64,000 nt of DNA, from the NCBI GenBank assembly GCA_029237695.1, contig CM055274.1, forward strand, positions 23,611,505-23,675,504, given 5' to 3'. Below are positions 11,764-22,949 of this stretch, in pieces. The first letter of the stretch is position 1, and each line of letters starts with the position of its first letter. A program made the translations under genes and the position numbers. The notes under the pieces were generated by a model. That model did not search any database and was not told the DNA's origin. It worked only from the letters and a program-made list of their open reading frames with translations. The DNA is from Conchocele bisecta. Lineage: Eukaryota; Mollusca; Bivalvia; Lucinida; Thyasiridae.

Positions 11764-12097
11764 GTTCATCCTTACCGGAATCAATCCCGACTGGAGACCA
11801 GTGGCCCGTTTCACTAAACTTCTTACGCTACGACCTTTCTTACGTTTGCAAAACTAATCTTTTGTGATATAGAGAAAGAAATAAACTCTGAAATACAGCA
11901 TAGGACCGGATCTCTTTAAATATATTTGCAAAGGGAAATAACTAGCTACGATCCTCATTGTTTTTGCAGATGCCAGGCTGATCTGGGCTACACTGGTCAC
12001 TGGTACGGTATTATTTCTCCAGACGTATTGCTGTTGTAGCAAGTTTAGACCCACACCAGCTGACATATATTCTCAGATTCTGATCAGTATTGTGTAC

Positions 12098-12850
12098 GAA
12101 CGAGGTCAAAACTAAAATTACAGGTGTATCTATAAAAGTGTTCAGGTCCACCTGTAACATATGCAGGTGCACCTATAAATTTACAGGTCCACTTCAGGTT
12201 AAGCTGTAAAAAATAAACCTGTAAATTGTACAGGTGCCCCTGTATATGTTACAGGTGCACCTATACATTTACATGTCCACCTGTGGGTGGTGGTCGGGCG
12301 AATGAGACGGCGTAAATTAACGGTATGGGTTCCTCCTTATAGGAATCACGATTTGCCTGCTTTGGCCCTCAGGTACGTTTTTATCTTTGGCTCTTTAGTT
12401 ACCTGGGAGTTCAATTGGGTTATTGCCCATTATAAAAGTAGTAAGATTATTACTGATCCTACTGCTTTTGGGAGGGGCCAAGTGATTCTGGTGTGGCGAG
12501 GACCTGGCATCAGACCAGGATTATTCTGATTTCAGGGCTGAATATATAGTCTTGTTTTTGTAAATATTCAGTTCTGATTTTGGGATTTCCCCCCCATTTG
12601 TACATGTACTTGAACATGTACATGTACTTGTACAGGTAATATATTGGATTTAGTACTAAACCCATTGACCCGGCTTTAAATGACCTTAGTTGTTGATAGG
12701 CCGTTAAACCCAACAACAAACAAACAAACAAACAAACAAACAAACAAACAAACAAACAAACATGTCCACCTGAATATTTTACAGGTGCACCTGTAAACGT
12801 TTATAGGGGCACCTGTAATTTTAATTTTGATCCCGTTCGTCCACCATAGA
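12098..12850. mobile_element. E-box-rich repeat element (family G), split by a SINE
   Basis: Begins TGTGTACGAACGAGGTCAAA and ends TTGATCCCGTTCGTCCACCA, which are inverted relatives of each other. The interior is a chain of ACAGGTGCACCTGTA-like palindromes. A SINE occupies 12,284-12,759. Related copies are at 60,101-60,335 and 60,336-60,540. Confidence 0.75.
12284..12759 (+). mobile_element. SINE with 13-bp target-site duplication
   Basis: Flanked by ACATGTCCACCTG at 12,271-12,283 and again at 12,760-12,772, which fixes the ends. It is 476 bp long. Head TGGGTGGTGGTCGGGCGAAT, body GTGTGGCGAGGACCTGGCAT and GATTTTGGGATTTCCC, tail TTAGTTGTTGATAGGCCGTT followed by about eleven AAAC repeats. The long AAAC tail and exact duplication suggest a fairly recent insertion. 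Confidence 0.9.
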
Positions 12851-12894
12851 TCAGGTTCTTTACTGTTCTTCATTCTCTCCAGGAACTATCAAGT

Positions 12895-13162
12895 ATATAG
12901 AGAATAATAGGTTAGTGCCGTGAATGGGAAAAATATCTGGCAAGGCTCAGGAAACGGGATGGGCGAGGCTCTGCCGAGCACATCCCGTTTCCGTGCCGCG
13001 CCAGATATGTTTTCCCATTCACGGCACTAACCTACTATTCTATTTATCCCGTCAACACCTACAAATGGCTGTAAAATGCAAAAATAGTATTGACTGGATA
13101 TCAAAAATGTTTCACGGCACCGTGTTTCACAGCACATACGTACTGTTTTGACGGGATAAAAA
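12895..13162. mobile_element. MITE family F
   Basis: A palindromic part, AATAGGTTAGTGCCGTGAAT to ATTCACGGCACTAACCTACT, with inner arms GGAAACGGGATGGGCGAGGC / CATCCCGTTTCC. It is followed by TTATCCCGTCAACACC and ends at TTTTGACGGGATAAAA. A second near-complete copy is at 59,540-59,840 in the other order, and fragments lie at 6,303-6,378 and 45,175-45,283. Confidence 0.75.
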
Positions 13163-13264
13163 GACATTGACCACAGTGATATTGCTTTCACATAGCGTAG
13201 GATGATTTTATTTCGAATGGCATGATGTCCAGTTTTTGTCACGCCTGCTTTAGCAGAAGTCGCC

Positions 13265-13985
13265 GCTTGTTCCGTCGTCGTCCACGTTATCGTCCAAAAT
13301 GTTAAAAAATGTTTGTACAAGCTTCGTCATCATGGTATAACTTTAACATTACTGGACTGATTTCTTCAATATTTGGACACTTTATACATATGAGTATTGG
13401 GAACACACTTATGTCACCATTAACATGACTTTTTTCACCTTCCATTGTTGTGGCGTCAACAAGTTTGTACAAGCTTCGTCATCATGGTATAACTTTAATA
13501 CTACTTGACGGATTGCTTAATATTTGGACACTTGATATATGTGAGCATTTGGAACACACTCATGCCGCCATGAACATTACATTGACCTCATACTTTTGCG
13601 GAAACACTTAGCCATTATTTTGCGTCAAAACGTTTGTACAAGTTTCTTCATCATGATATAACATTAATATTAGTTCACAGATTGCTTCAACATTTGGACA
13701 CTTAATACTTGTGCGCATTTGGAACACACTCATGTTCCCATTAACATGACCTTGACCTCTTGTACCTTCACATTTTCGCGGAAACACTTAGCCATTGTTT
13801 GTGTCAAAAAGTTTGATACAAGTTTCTTCATCATCGTATAACATTAATATTAATTGATGGATTGCTTCAATATGTGGACACTTGATACATGTAAGCATTT
13901 GGAACACACTCATGCCGCCATGAACATGGCCTTGACCATTTTGACCTTCATTTCGTTGTGGAAACTTACAGTCAATTTAGTTTAA
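13265..13985. repeat. Tandem repeat, about 175-bp period, four copies
   Basis: Units share TTTGTACAAGCTTCGTCATC, ATAACTTTAATA, GGATTGCTTCAATATTTGGA and GGAACACACTCATGCCGCCA. Starts are near 13,270, 13,455, 13,632 and 13,805. No coding frame is shared between units. Confidence 0.75.
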
Positions 13986-14104
13986 TATCTTTCTAACTGA
14001 AGGACACCTTTTTGGCGGGAGACATACTGTCTCCACGCTATTGGGATCGTGATTCTGGCCGTTTGCACGGGTCTACTTTCGGAAGTGGCTCTCTGTTCAT
14101 CGGG

Positions 14105-14370
14105 TGACGTCTCAATAGGCTCAATTTGCGTTCGCAATTAACAACAGTCAGGTGACATTTAAAGTCAGCGAGTGAACTGAAAGCAAGTTATTAATAGCAA
14201 CGGCAATGCTCAACAATATGTGTAAAATAGTTAGCATGCCCAACTTTACTTTTGAAGAGAACAAATTGCTGTTATTGAGACGCCCCCCGTATCGTGTACC
14301 ACGCAGTCGCATGTTCAGCCGCGGACGTCTCAATAGGCTCAATTTGCGTTCGCACAACAGTCAGGTGATG
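14105..14370. repeat. Pair of direct repeats around a GTCTCAATAGG block
   Basis: GACGTCTCAATAGGCTCAAT followed by TTGCGTTCGCA and ACAGTCAGGTGA occurs at 14,107-14,154 and again at 14,325-14,369. Confidence 0.7.
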
Positions 14371-14544
14371 TGATTATACTGAAAAAAGTAGTGCCAACAT
14401 TTAAACTATTCTACTACCGTTCGTGGTTGTCGATCTATCTAATTCGGTTTCTGGGAAGTTCCATTCTATCAATGGCTGGTAAAATAATGTGTATTTATTA
14501 AAATGAAACCGGAAATGTTTATTTTTGTAATAATATTAATGCGC

Positions 14545-14712
14545 CGTAGTATTTCAATGTGGCCTAGAGGGATGTCGCAATTGATAAATAGGCCACTGCA
14601 GGCAAAAACGTCCTCATTTACGACCTGTGACGTAGTATTTCAATGTCGCACTAGAGGGTGTAGCAATTGATATATAGCCAGGGCAACAACGTCCTGATTT
14701 ACGACCTCCAAT
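14545..14712. repeat. Two-copy tandem duplication
   Basis: GTAGTATTTCAATGTGGCCT..AGAGGGATGTCGCAATTGAT..CGTCC..ATTTACGACCT is followed directly by a second, diverged copy starting near 14,632. Confidence 0.65.
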
Positions 14713-15144
14713 GTTCCTATCATCGAGGCGCTTTGACGAGAGCATTTCATGATCCAGATCGCTGTTCAGAACAAAATAATCGCGACAGAACTTTGAAGAT
14801 TTGGATTTCCTTTTTGAAATTGGCACTCGCAGTTTTTTTGCGAGCTGCTTTGATTTTAACTAGCATTTTTCAGAAAGCACTCGCATTTTGCGAGTATGCG
14901 AGTGCCAAATTCGAGCCCTGGAGTATGCAAATTCACAAGTGGCTACTTGTCTCCCGCCAGTCAGTACTTTCAGTACTTTGATTATAAAATAGTGCAGCAA
15001 ATGTGTAACTGTTGGCCCTTGTCAGAACTCTTGTCGTTTTGACAATGAATCGGTTACCATCAATGTCAATAAAACGTAAGAAATAAATATGTTACTTGAT
15101 TCTTTGTGAAGTTATCACGATTTGTAAATATCTGTTAGAATAAG

Positions 15145-15472
15145 TCAAGGTGTGTGATCACGTGGTACTAACAACAACAACAAGTACTGCAACTTCCAGA
15201 ATCCATCTGATTCAAAGTACGTATTCTTTTATATTGTCCTTATTACGTAACGGATTTTGATGAAATATGGCGCATCAAACTTCTGTCGATTCTTCGCAAA
15301 AGCGACATAAGTCTGTTTCGAACTCCATGGACCACCAAATGCAGATCTTGAAGACGCGTTTGCTGCGCCATATTTCATCAAAATCCGTTGCATATTAAGG
15401 AAAATATCAAATAATACTTACTTTGGAGTAGGCGACGTTGTTGTTGTAACCACGTGATCATGCACCTTGTAA
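15145..15472. mobile_element. MITE family D, copy 1
   Basis: Inverted ends AAGGTGTGTGATCACGTGGT and ACCACGTGATCATGCACCTT. Inner arms contain AACAACAACAACAAG / GTTGTTGTTG, TATTACGTAACGGATTTTGA and GATGAAATATGGCGCATC with its inverse. Copy 2 is at 28,465-28,846. Confidence 0.8.
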
Positions 15473-15778
15473 GTGCAACCAAACAGCAACCAAACAGCAT
15501 GTAAATCATCGTCGTTGATGCTATATATATAACCTCAATACAAATATGTCTTGTTTGTTGGGAAGATGATAAAGAAATGCTTCTGTCATGTCAAAATCAT
15601 GTCAAATATTACGTCACTTCGGAATACGTCGTTCGGAAACCACGTAGCCCCCATAACCCGTTTCAGGCTGCATCCGTGTACATGTTGATCAGGATATACG
15701 CCAGTCAGAAATGACATCACGTCGATTTTATCATGCTTTGGCACAGTTTACAACATCTCCTTCAAAGGATACGTAATA

Positions 15779-15921
15779 GTTACTGCCCTAATCGAGGTGT
15801 TCATGTGTTTGAACAACCTACATGTGCCCATGGATGGAACACCGAGCCGCGAAGAGGCGAGGTGTTTCATGGGCACATGTATGTTGTTTAAACACATGAA
15901 CACCTCGATTAGGGCAGTAAC
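15779..15921. repeat. 143-bp hairpin with 54-bp arms
   Basis: The arms 15,779-15,832 and 15,868-15,921 are reverse complements with only two mismatches. The 35-base loop contains GAACACCGAG and GAGGCGAGGTGTTTC, itself partly inverted. There is no coding frame. Confidence 0.9.
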
Positions 15922-15929
15922 TGACTTAC

Positions 15930-16780
15930 ACATCGACTTACCGACTACCGTTGGCTAGTATTCAGTGGCAATTTTGAATTTCCATTTGATATCAAAGGAA
16001 CTGTCTCTACAGTTATGACAGCCGATCAATAGCATCCATGTAGCATGCTGCCAGTAGGAGTATGCGTGTGCCATTGACACATTTCTGATATTTGTGTTTA
16101 GTTTAAACAATATTTATTTCAAGTTGTGGCAAGTGTTATATATATACATACAATTGAGAACAGGATTAGAAAACAAGCTTTTACACTTATGTGAATTCTT
16201 CTCCTGCAGAAGATCAGTTTTACAATATGGCTAAGGAACAAGTTGGTGAAATAAGGTAACATTGTATGAACAAACCAAAAACAAAATGTGTATATCAAAA
16301 TGAATGCGTCGCACCATGATGGAAGCGTATGTGGTGTTTGAACGCCTCACTTACGCTGGATAGTACCGATCAGAAGGGACTTAGCTAAAACGCAGACCGC
16401 TTTATCATGGTGCGCAACATTGGTATTTATAATAGAAATTGAAGACATAGGCAAGCTCAACACCGCCAGACCGAATGCTGAGGTAGTGTCCAACGTATAC
16501 ATTCATGTTTAGCATGGTAATATGAAAACTTCGTTGAAAAGTTAACTAAACGCTGAATGGTTACTCGGGCCCGGATCCTGCTATCCGTATACAGGCGTGT
16601 GAGAATGTACCTTGATCTCCATTAAATGTTTTTCATTGAAATTAAAAATGAAAAAAAAAAAATACTGAATGTTCTGAGACACATGCGAACTGTCTTTTCT
16701 CTAAAAGAATGTAACTACGTCACCCCCGTCCCCGGACTACACCGCACAACACACACAGAACACTGCGTAGACGGCAAGAA
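15930..16780. other. Anonymous non-coding stretch
   Basis: I see no gene, and no repeat with another copy in the window except a weak inverted pair (GCACCATGATGGAAGCG near 16,310 and ATCATGGTGCG near 16,405). Confidence 0.5.
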
Positions 16781-16785
16781 TGTAA

Positions 16786-16836
16786 GGTAATGGTGCTTAA
16801 TGACCCACCAACACAAAGAGTATCATTTAGGGCCAA
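16786..16836 (-). other. LINE 3' tail with SINE-like motif
   Basis: On the minus strand it reads CCCTAAATGATACTCTTTGT, then GTTGGTGGGTCATTAAGCAC. The SINE tail at 4,847-4,885 (plus) reads TATATGACCTTAGCTGTTGC, TGGGACGTTAAGCACATTCA. The two can be aligned nearly end to end, as expected when SINEs borrow the 3' end of a partner LINE. Confidence 0.55.
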
Positions 16837-17016
16837 GCGATTTAGATGAAGAAAGTAATATTCCAGTTTGATGTTCATTGTGGTAGGCAGTCATATGATT
16901 AGGGTAAACATAAAAAAAATAAATGTATTATGAGCAATAGAAATGAGGAACATGTATAAAATGAGGCTAGCGAGGACAATTATGCATTAATTGTGGTCAA
17001 TGTTTTATCTAATAGG

Positions 17017-17885
17017 TTACATGTACATGCATACATACACATGCATGCATACACTTGTACACGCGTATATATACATATGCACGCATACATGCGAAATATT
17101 TTCTAGGTATTGTTGTCGTATGTGCCGGTAATTGTTGCACTGTAACAGGAAGTGACTGGTTGTTTCTATGACACCACATGTGCAGTTGGGTGTGTCAACT
17201 ATCGAACTACGATGAAGGTCATAATTTAATGAACTACATAATAGGCGAAGGCGTGTATGGAGTATTTGACCCTGTCTCGACCCGATATTATATAAAGGCG
17301 AAGATTTTAATATGTTTTTATTCAATCGTGCTTTAAAGGACGTTATTGTTGGGGCATTTCTAGTCACTTCAGACAAAGAATTCCATTCTCGGATCGATGA
17401 CGGAAGAAATGAATTCCTATATAGTAGGGTACGGCATGGTATTAATGGTATGTCACACGCGTTTCTGAGATTATAGCGAACTTGAGTTTGCTGTGGGATT
17501 AGCTCACTAAGATATTGGGGAGTTAAGTTGTTTTTCATTTTGTATAGGAGAACTAATTTATGTTTATTACGTCTGTTGTCAAGAGTTTCCCACTTAAGAT
17601 CGTGATATAGCTTGTCAATGTTGCATAGCTTTGTGGCTCCACTCACGATGCGCGCAGCCTCGACTTGTACAGATTCAAGCTGTTTTTTTAACTCGTACGT
17701 ACAGTTACTCCATACTACATCTGCGTATTCTAGCAGAGGACGAATTAATGAAACATACATTCGTTCAAGGGCCGATCTACTTAATATAAATTTAAAGGAT
17801 CGTAACATACCAATTCGCTGCCAAGCTTTGCTTATGTACGAGGATATGTGTGAGTTCCATTTACCGTCATACTCTATCGAAGGCC
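17017..17885 (-). pseudogene. LINE reverse transcriptase, thumb and C-terminal region
   Basis: Starts at YDGKWNSHISSYISKA and continues through SALERMYVSLIRPLLEYADV and the KQLESVQVEAARIV box, all characteristic of the region after the catalytic palm. The C-terminus includes a C-x-C..H..C arrangement (NCTCGVIETTSHFLLQCNNY) found at the end of many CR1/L2-type proteins. After that the frame runs into an (ACAT/GCAT)n microsatellite at about 17,020-17,095 and ends at 17,017, so the authentic last residues are lost or replaced. Confidence 0.85.
17020..17095. repeat. Microsatellite (ACAT/GCAT type)
   Basis: Imperfect tetranucleotide repeats built from ACAT, GCAT and TATA steps, directly behind the LINE coding remnant. 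Confidence 0.8.
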
Positions 17886-18640
17886 TTGGAAATGTCGGAA
17901 AAGAAAACACGGACTTCCTTTCCTTTCGTCCAGTGCTTTGCATATGTCATTATATAGAAATGCCAACTGATTTACAGTCGAATCTCCTCTTATAAAACCA
18001 GACTGGTAGCATGTAAGTTTATTATTTGTATTTATAAAGTTATATAAGTATTTGTGTATGCATCGCTCCATAAGCTTACCTATGCAATTGAGAAGTGATA
18101 TAGGTCTGTAGTTATGTGGACTTGATGGATCCGACTTCTTAAAGATTGGAGTAACATTGGCGAATTTCCATGGGGAAGGGAAGAAAAATTTGTTTATCAG
18201 CTTATTGAAATAGTTAGAAAGGGGAGTAGATAGTTCCTGGGCGCCTTCGCGTAAGAGTTGCGGACTAATAAGGTCTGGACCGCTAGCTTTTGATGGATTT
18301 ACTAAAGCTATGGCGTCAATGACGTCTGTTGGAGAAATTGAGATGGTCGATAGACTATGAGGTGAATGTGGTGGGGTAGGAGGCAGGAAATGCCCACTGT
18401 CGTCGATAGTCGATTGTTTAGAGAAGAACATATTTAGTAATTCTGTTTTGTCGTCGTCCGATGAGGCATCGATGCCGTCGTCTATCAATGTTGGGATTGT
18501 TGTTGATTTATTGTTAGATTTTAATTGCTTAGTGAGTTTAAACCATGTCTTTATGGGAGTATTTGGATCATTAACTTTCTCAGTAATGTTAGTATCGTAT
18601 TCAGACTTGCACTTTCGGATTAGTTTAGTTACTGCGTTTC
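17874..18640 (-). pseudogene. LINE reverse transcriptase, fingers and motif A
   Basis: Contains KASGPDLISPQLLREGA, WKFANVTPIFKKSD, NYRPISLLNCIGKLMER and YQSGFIRGDSTVNQL, the N-terminal fingers and motifs 0-2 of CR1-type reverse transcriptase. One frame carries this as far as KALDERK. A shift of frame near 17,905 is then needed to read FFSDISKAFDRV, which is motif A with the first catalytic Asp. Immediately after that box the sequence jumps to the thumb region. The Trp-His-Lys-Gly sequence, motif B (PQGS) and motif C (ADD) are all absent. Confidence 0.85.
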
Positions 18641-19320
18641 TCAGTTTTCGAAAAGTGGCCTATACGGAATCGGTGTGATGCGTTTCGCTTTTTTATGAGC
18701 TCTATTGCGTTTTCTCATCGCTTTCCTGCTAGTGTTTTTGAACCAGGGGATATCGTTCGGCCTAATTGTGACTAATTTATTTGGTATAGTTTCCGATGCT
18801 GCTTTGGAAATGGAGTTCGAAATAGATACGGCCGTGCTGTCTAAATTTTCGCTGCTAAGAAGTTCTTGCCAGTTGACTGCATTTAATTTTTCTCTGAAAG
18901 CATCGTAATTGCCTTGTTCATAGAGCCATATTTTTATTTTGTATGTAGCTGTTTTCGTTTTTTGGGATTTTAGAATAGCAACTACCGGGCAGTGAAATCT
19001 GACTAGATCAGGAATGAAAGGATCTGCAACAAAACTTGTGATGATGTGTCTCGCTTGTTTGACAAATATTAGGTCGATTAGTGAACAGGAGTTTTCAGTA
19101 AAATGAGTGGGCGTAGAAATTAATTGTTGTGCGTCATAAGAAGTGATGAGCCTGCTCATTTTATTAGTATGCGAAGACTGTATATTTATGTTGAAGTCCC
19201 CAGTAACAATAATGTTGTCACATACTTGATTGAAAGCGCGGTCAATACTTTCTTCTAGTAAAATCCAGTGGCTATTGTTTGAGTTTGGTGGTCTGTATAT
19301 GCCACCTATTAATATTTTTT
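18641..19320 (-). pseudogene. LINE endonuclease C-terminal half and linker
   Basis: Downstream of the frameshift the frame resumes as GGIYRPPNS and then IIVTGDFNINIQ, the Asp-x-Asn catalytic box, followed by CSLIDLIFV. The terminal SDH box that normally precedes CPVV is replaced by RFH, so the Asp partner of the catalytic His seems lost. The rest, to KRNRAHKKAKR, is the basic linker typical before the reverse transcriptase. The frame then breaks near 18,685 and meets a stop where a Trp codon is expected. Confidence 0.8.
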
Positions 19321-19815
19321 CCGATTTATGTGTAGCTCAATCCAGAGAGATTCAATACCATTTATTTCTAAGTCTAAACGCCGTGAAGCGTGTAAGCCTT
19401 CTTTTATATAAATCGCTACTCCACCACCATGTCTATCTGGTCTGTTGCAACGGAAAGGGGGGTTAAAATTAGAGATAAGTAGTTCGTCGTCAGTCGTCGT
19501 TTGTGAGAGCCATGTTTCTGTGAATATAATTACGTCATATGGTTGTGCTTCGATTTGCAAAATGTCTAATTTTGGTTTAATACTTTGTATGTTCAAGTGT
19601 ATAACACTGATACCACTGTTAATTAGGTCCGTATATGAGTCTGTTGATAAAGATGAGTAGCCCATATTGGAGCTTGGACCAGGATTGGGATAAATATCGC
19701 CAGATTGTAATAACAGGAGTCCTTGTATATAGGCCGAGTACGACGCATGACATATATGTATACACTCTGTGTTGGTGCTGCACCAGTAATCGACTGCCTC
19801 CCGCTGCTGGCACAC
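19309..19815 (-). pseudogene. LINE ORF2 start: 2A-like motif and endonuclease N-terminal half
   Basis: A 168-residue frame. Residues 33-47 read LLLLQSGDIYPNPGP, a hydrophobic stretch leading into the NPGP signature of 2A-like ribosome-skipping peptides, which are known near the N-terminus of some CR1-type LINEs. The canonical acidic residue before x-NPGP is Tyr here. The exonuclease-endonuclease-phosphatase fold follows: HLNIQSIKPKL (the first Asn box), then FTETWLS with the catalytic Glu, then RHGGGVAIYI. The frame is lost after residue 168 in a run of A. The same domain continues in another frame to 18,641. This activity would nick target DNA for target-primed reverse transcription. Confidence 0.85.
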
Positions 19816-20059
19816 GGAAACACCAGACCTAGTTGATATGGGACCAGATCATGAGTTATAACATAATATGAGGCTTCCGTGCACCAGCGCTGTGCGTAAC
19901 GGTCGGGCGGAGAGGGACGGATGGGATGACGTGAATATTTACTGGGTGACGTAGGTTCGCAGAGGTGTCGCATACTATACATGAACAAAATATAACAAAA
20001 CAACAGAGCTGATATGAAACCCATCTTCCGGGGTCTGAGTGGGATAATAGGACGCATGA

Positions 20060-21845
20060 ACTAATTTTAAAAAAAATATTGGCATGATTTTTTCTGCATG
20101 TACATGATACAAGTTGTAATGAAAGTGATTCGATAAACATGTATAGTTTGAATAGACTGCATGTCATTGCGTGGTATCCCTGTGGACCAATATCTATATA
20201 ATTAGAACGTAATGAAATAGACACAATCCACGTTCTCCTGATTCTATGGGGAGTAACTGTGTCGGTCATATCTAGCAAAGTGGTGTTACATCCCTTGTAT
20301 ATCTTCATGTACAGTACCGCCAGTGGACATCTAAATAGTAATTATCGCTCGTCACACTCCTCGCGGGCTTGACCTATCAATGAATGGGTTTCCCGTGCCG
20401 TCGTCTAATCGGGCTACGCGCATGACATAGTCTGTGTCAGTGATGCATTTACATCGATATTTGGAACTATTACGCCTAAAGCTATACGTGCAAATAGTAT
20501 TTATTTTATATGCATGTCTTTATAGTGCGCAGTAATCAGATGGATTTCTAAATAACGAAATCACATGTATATTTATTAGAAGTACAAATACGTTTGTAAT
20601 GTACACGCTTGAGTAACGATATTTGCTTGTTACGCATAGGTGGACACATCAGGGATAATAAGCAATGACGTGCAAGAATTCCCGGCGATACAAAGGATTT
20701 TAGCAATACAAATAGGCCTTACAAAAGTGGAATTATTTAAGCTGATGACCAGCGTAGATATATCGTCACAATTGTCGAGCGCCGAGACAATGTGCACCGC
20801 TAAGGCAGGATGCAGTGAAGACTCTGGCCATGCTACACATCATGTAGCCAGGTCTGGATCCACACTGTCTCCATCATCTCGATGAATGACCTGGAGACGG
20901 CTGGCCGGTTAATGTGCTGACGTACATAACATTAAGCCGGTTTTATGCTGTGCGTGGTACACTTCTAGACACTGTGCATGTGCATATGTGATGAGTTTTA
21001 CATGTTGTCAGTGTGTTCATGCAGCCTGATCCAGGTCTATACTAGTTTGCGCGTTTAATGGTGCTCCGTGTGATATCAAGACTAACCAGTAGTAACACAA
21101 GATAAGAACACACCACGTGTAGTAATGGATTTGGCAAGGCATTGAATCTACACATGCGTATGAACATACACGGTACATAATAATGCATGTGGCCTACTAA
21201 TTATACACGAATAAAAGAAGTAGTCCGCATGTTTTTTTCAACCAACGTAGCACCGGGCCGAAAATTTACGTAGAATATACCATTATAGCTAATTAGGGGT
21301 GAACTAGTTGACGGCTGGTTGAGGATGATGTGCATGTTTCAACATGTAGGGTCATAGTTCGTATTATACTGGATAGTGTTACTCTTCAAGTTAATAGTGG
21401 GTGGCAGTGACTGGCGAAATGGGACCTATATCAGTGGGTGAAGAGTCCGGATTCCGATTGTGTAGCGCATTTCTGTAGCCTGCTAATAGCACCGTCTATG
21501 ATTTAGAAGAGGGACACATGTTTTGTTGACTGGCCGACGAACAGTGTAGACCCAAGTCAGATCTCGCGAATACACAAGCCGATATTGGTCAATACCATCG
21601 CATAGGACACAAGCACGATTTCTCCAGTCACCGCCACATATACCCATTGATAAGCATGGTAAGCAAATGTCACATACTGCTCTACATCTCACGTATTTTG
21701 GTTAACAGGGTAGGTCATGATCATGCGGAGATCCTTGCAGTCATGTAGTGAGTCTCTTTATGTAGAAGTAGTCTGGACCACATGGTACATGCAATATTAA
21801 TGTACAAGTAATTTAACATCTAATATATGTAGCTGATCAGGTAAA
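20060..21845. other. Anonymous non-coding stretch
   Basis: No recognisable domain on either strand and no repeat shared with the rest of the window. The 150-residue minus-strand frame at 19,856-20,308 overlaps the LINE 5' flank and shows no motif. Confidence 0.5.
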
Positions 21846-21849
21846 GCAT

Positions 21850-22065
21850 TAACCATTAGAATGCTGAATTAAATATAGTCGTCTGCTGCTTATTTACTAC
21901 TTTCGGTTTTTCCCACCAAACTTATGGTTTGACAACACTCCGTAATCATCTTCAGTGGAAACGATTCTAAAGTTTTGTCAAACCATATCACTACTGAGAA
22001 TGAAGACAAGATACAAAACAACAACAGACGACAATCTTCGTTTTCCACTTTCTAAGGGTCAATCG
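21850..22065. mobile_element. MITE family B, copy 2
   Basis: GTCGTCTGCTGC near the left end, ATGGTTTGACAACACTCCGT and its inverse around a degenerate centre, ACGACAATC and TCTAAGGGTCAA at the right. Confidence 0.7.
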
Positions 22066-22949
22066 CCGAACCGCGTTCACCTATTTGTGTTTAATGTCTA
22101 ACGTATGGGTATGCGAAGCAAACACTCAATATTCTGTATAATATGCATTGGAACATGCTTGCATAAATCATACTAATTCACAGAGAATACAAGGCTAGTG
22201 TAGTATGATATCCAGTTTATCCTTGATATCGAAAGACACTAGACTAGTATTTTATTTATCAGGTAATGTTTTATGCTAGCCAATGTTCAAATGTAAAACA
22301 GTTTTCGTTGAAAAGAACGCGGACTTGTTTACGTTATGTGATTAGTCTGACGTCGTTCGGTAACGTCATGAGACGTCGTTCGTCCAACAGAACGCCAATT
22401 TTCAATTCGTTGTAACCCGGGTATTCGTATCAGGTCGCTGTGTCTGCCTTGATAATGATAAAAAAGTCATCGGTGACCTTGACCTTGGGCGGTCGTAATG
22501 GCAGCCTTGATAATGAAATAAGGATATCAACATTATTGCCTTACACATTTGCCTTATTACAAACAAGGTGAACATAAGTCCTCGGTGACCTTGACCTTTG
22601 GCGGTTGAATGTGGGTAGCATGCAAAACAAATCAATATCACATTGTGGCGAAATATTATCAAAATCGGTGAAGCGGTTCATGAGCTTTTGACAAATGAAA
22701 GGTGTTACGTACGTACGCACGTACCTGGACTAACGCTATATCCCATCTTGCCTATCGACAAGGGGATAATTAAATAGTCCATGCAGATGTGCAATCATTT
22801 TCAACCATGAACAAACTACAATCAATGCCATATAAATGAAACGCAATGGGGTCCCCAGGGTGTCCGGTTTAGACGTGTATACATTGCCCACCACGTTTAT
22901 GTCCATCAGTTCTCTTTCAAAACATCGACGAAGTGACCAGCACCCGGCC

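Larger units (their letters stand above)
16786..19835 (-). mobile_element. CR1-type non-LTR retrotransposon, defective
   Basis: On the minus strand the order is 2A-like motif, AP-endonuclease, linker, reverse transcriptase and C-terminal Cys/His region, then a short 3' UTR ending in a TTAAGCACC-type tail at 16,786-16,836. CR1-clade assignment rests on the domain order and on motifs such as NPGP, FTETWL, GDFN, NYRPISLL and DISKAFD. Lesions: a frameshift in an A run at 19,312-19,320; a frameshift near 18,685 with a TGG-to-TAG stop at about 18,665; a frameshift near 17,905; and an internal deletion at 17,861-17,880. The 5' end is not defined. The reading frame upstream of 19,815 has no recognisable domain. 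Confidence 0.85.

Noticed and set aside
19623..20057. 144-residue minus-strand frame upstream of the LINE endonuclease
   Set aside because: It overlaps the 2A-endonuclease frame out of phase and shows no ORF1 features such as an RRM, zinc knuckle or coiled coil.
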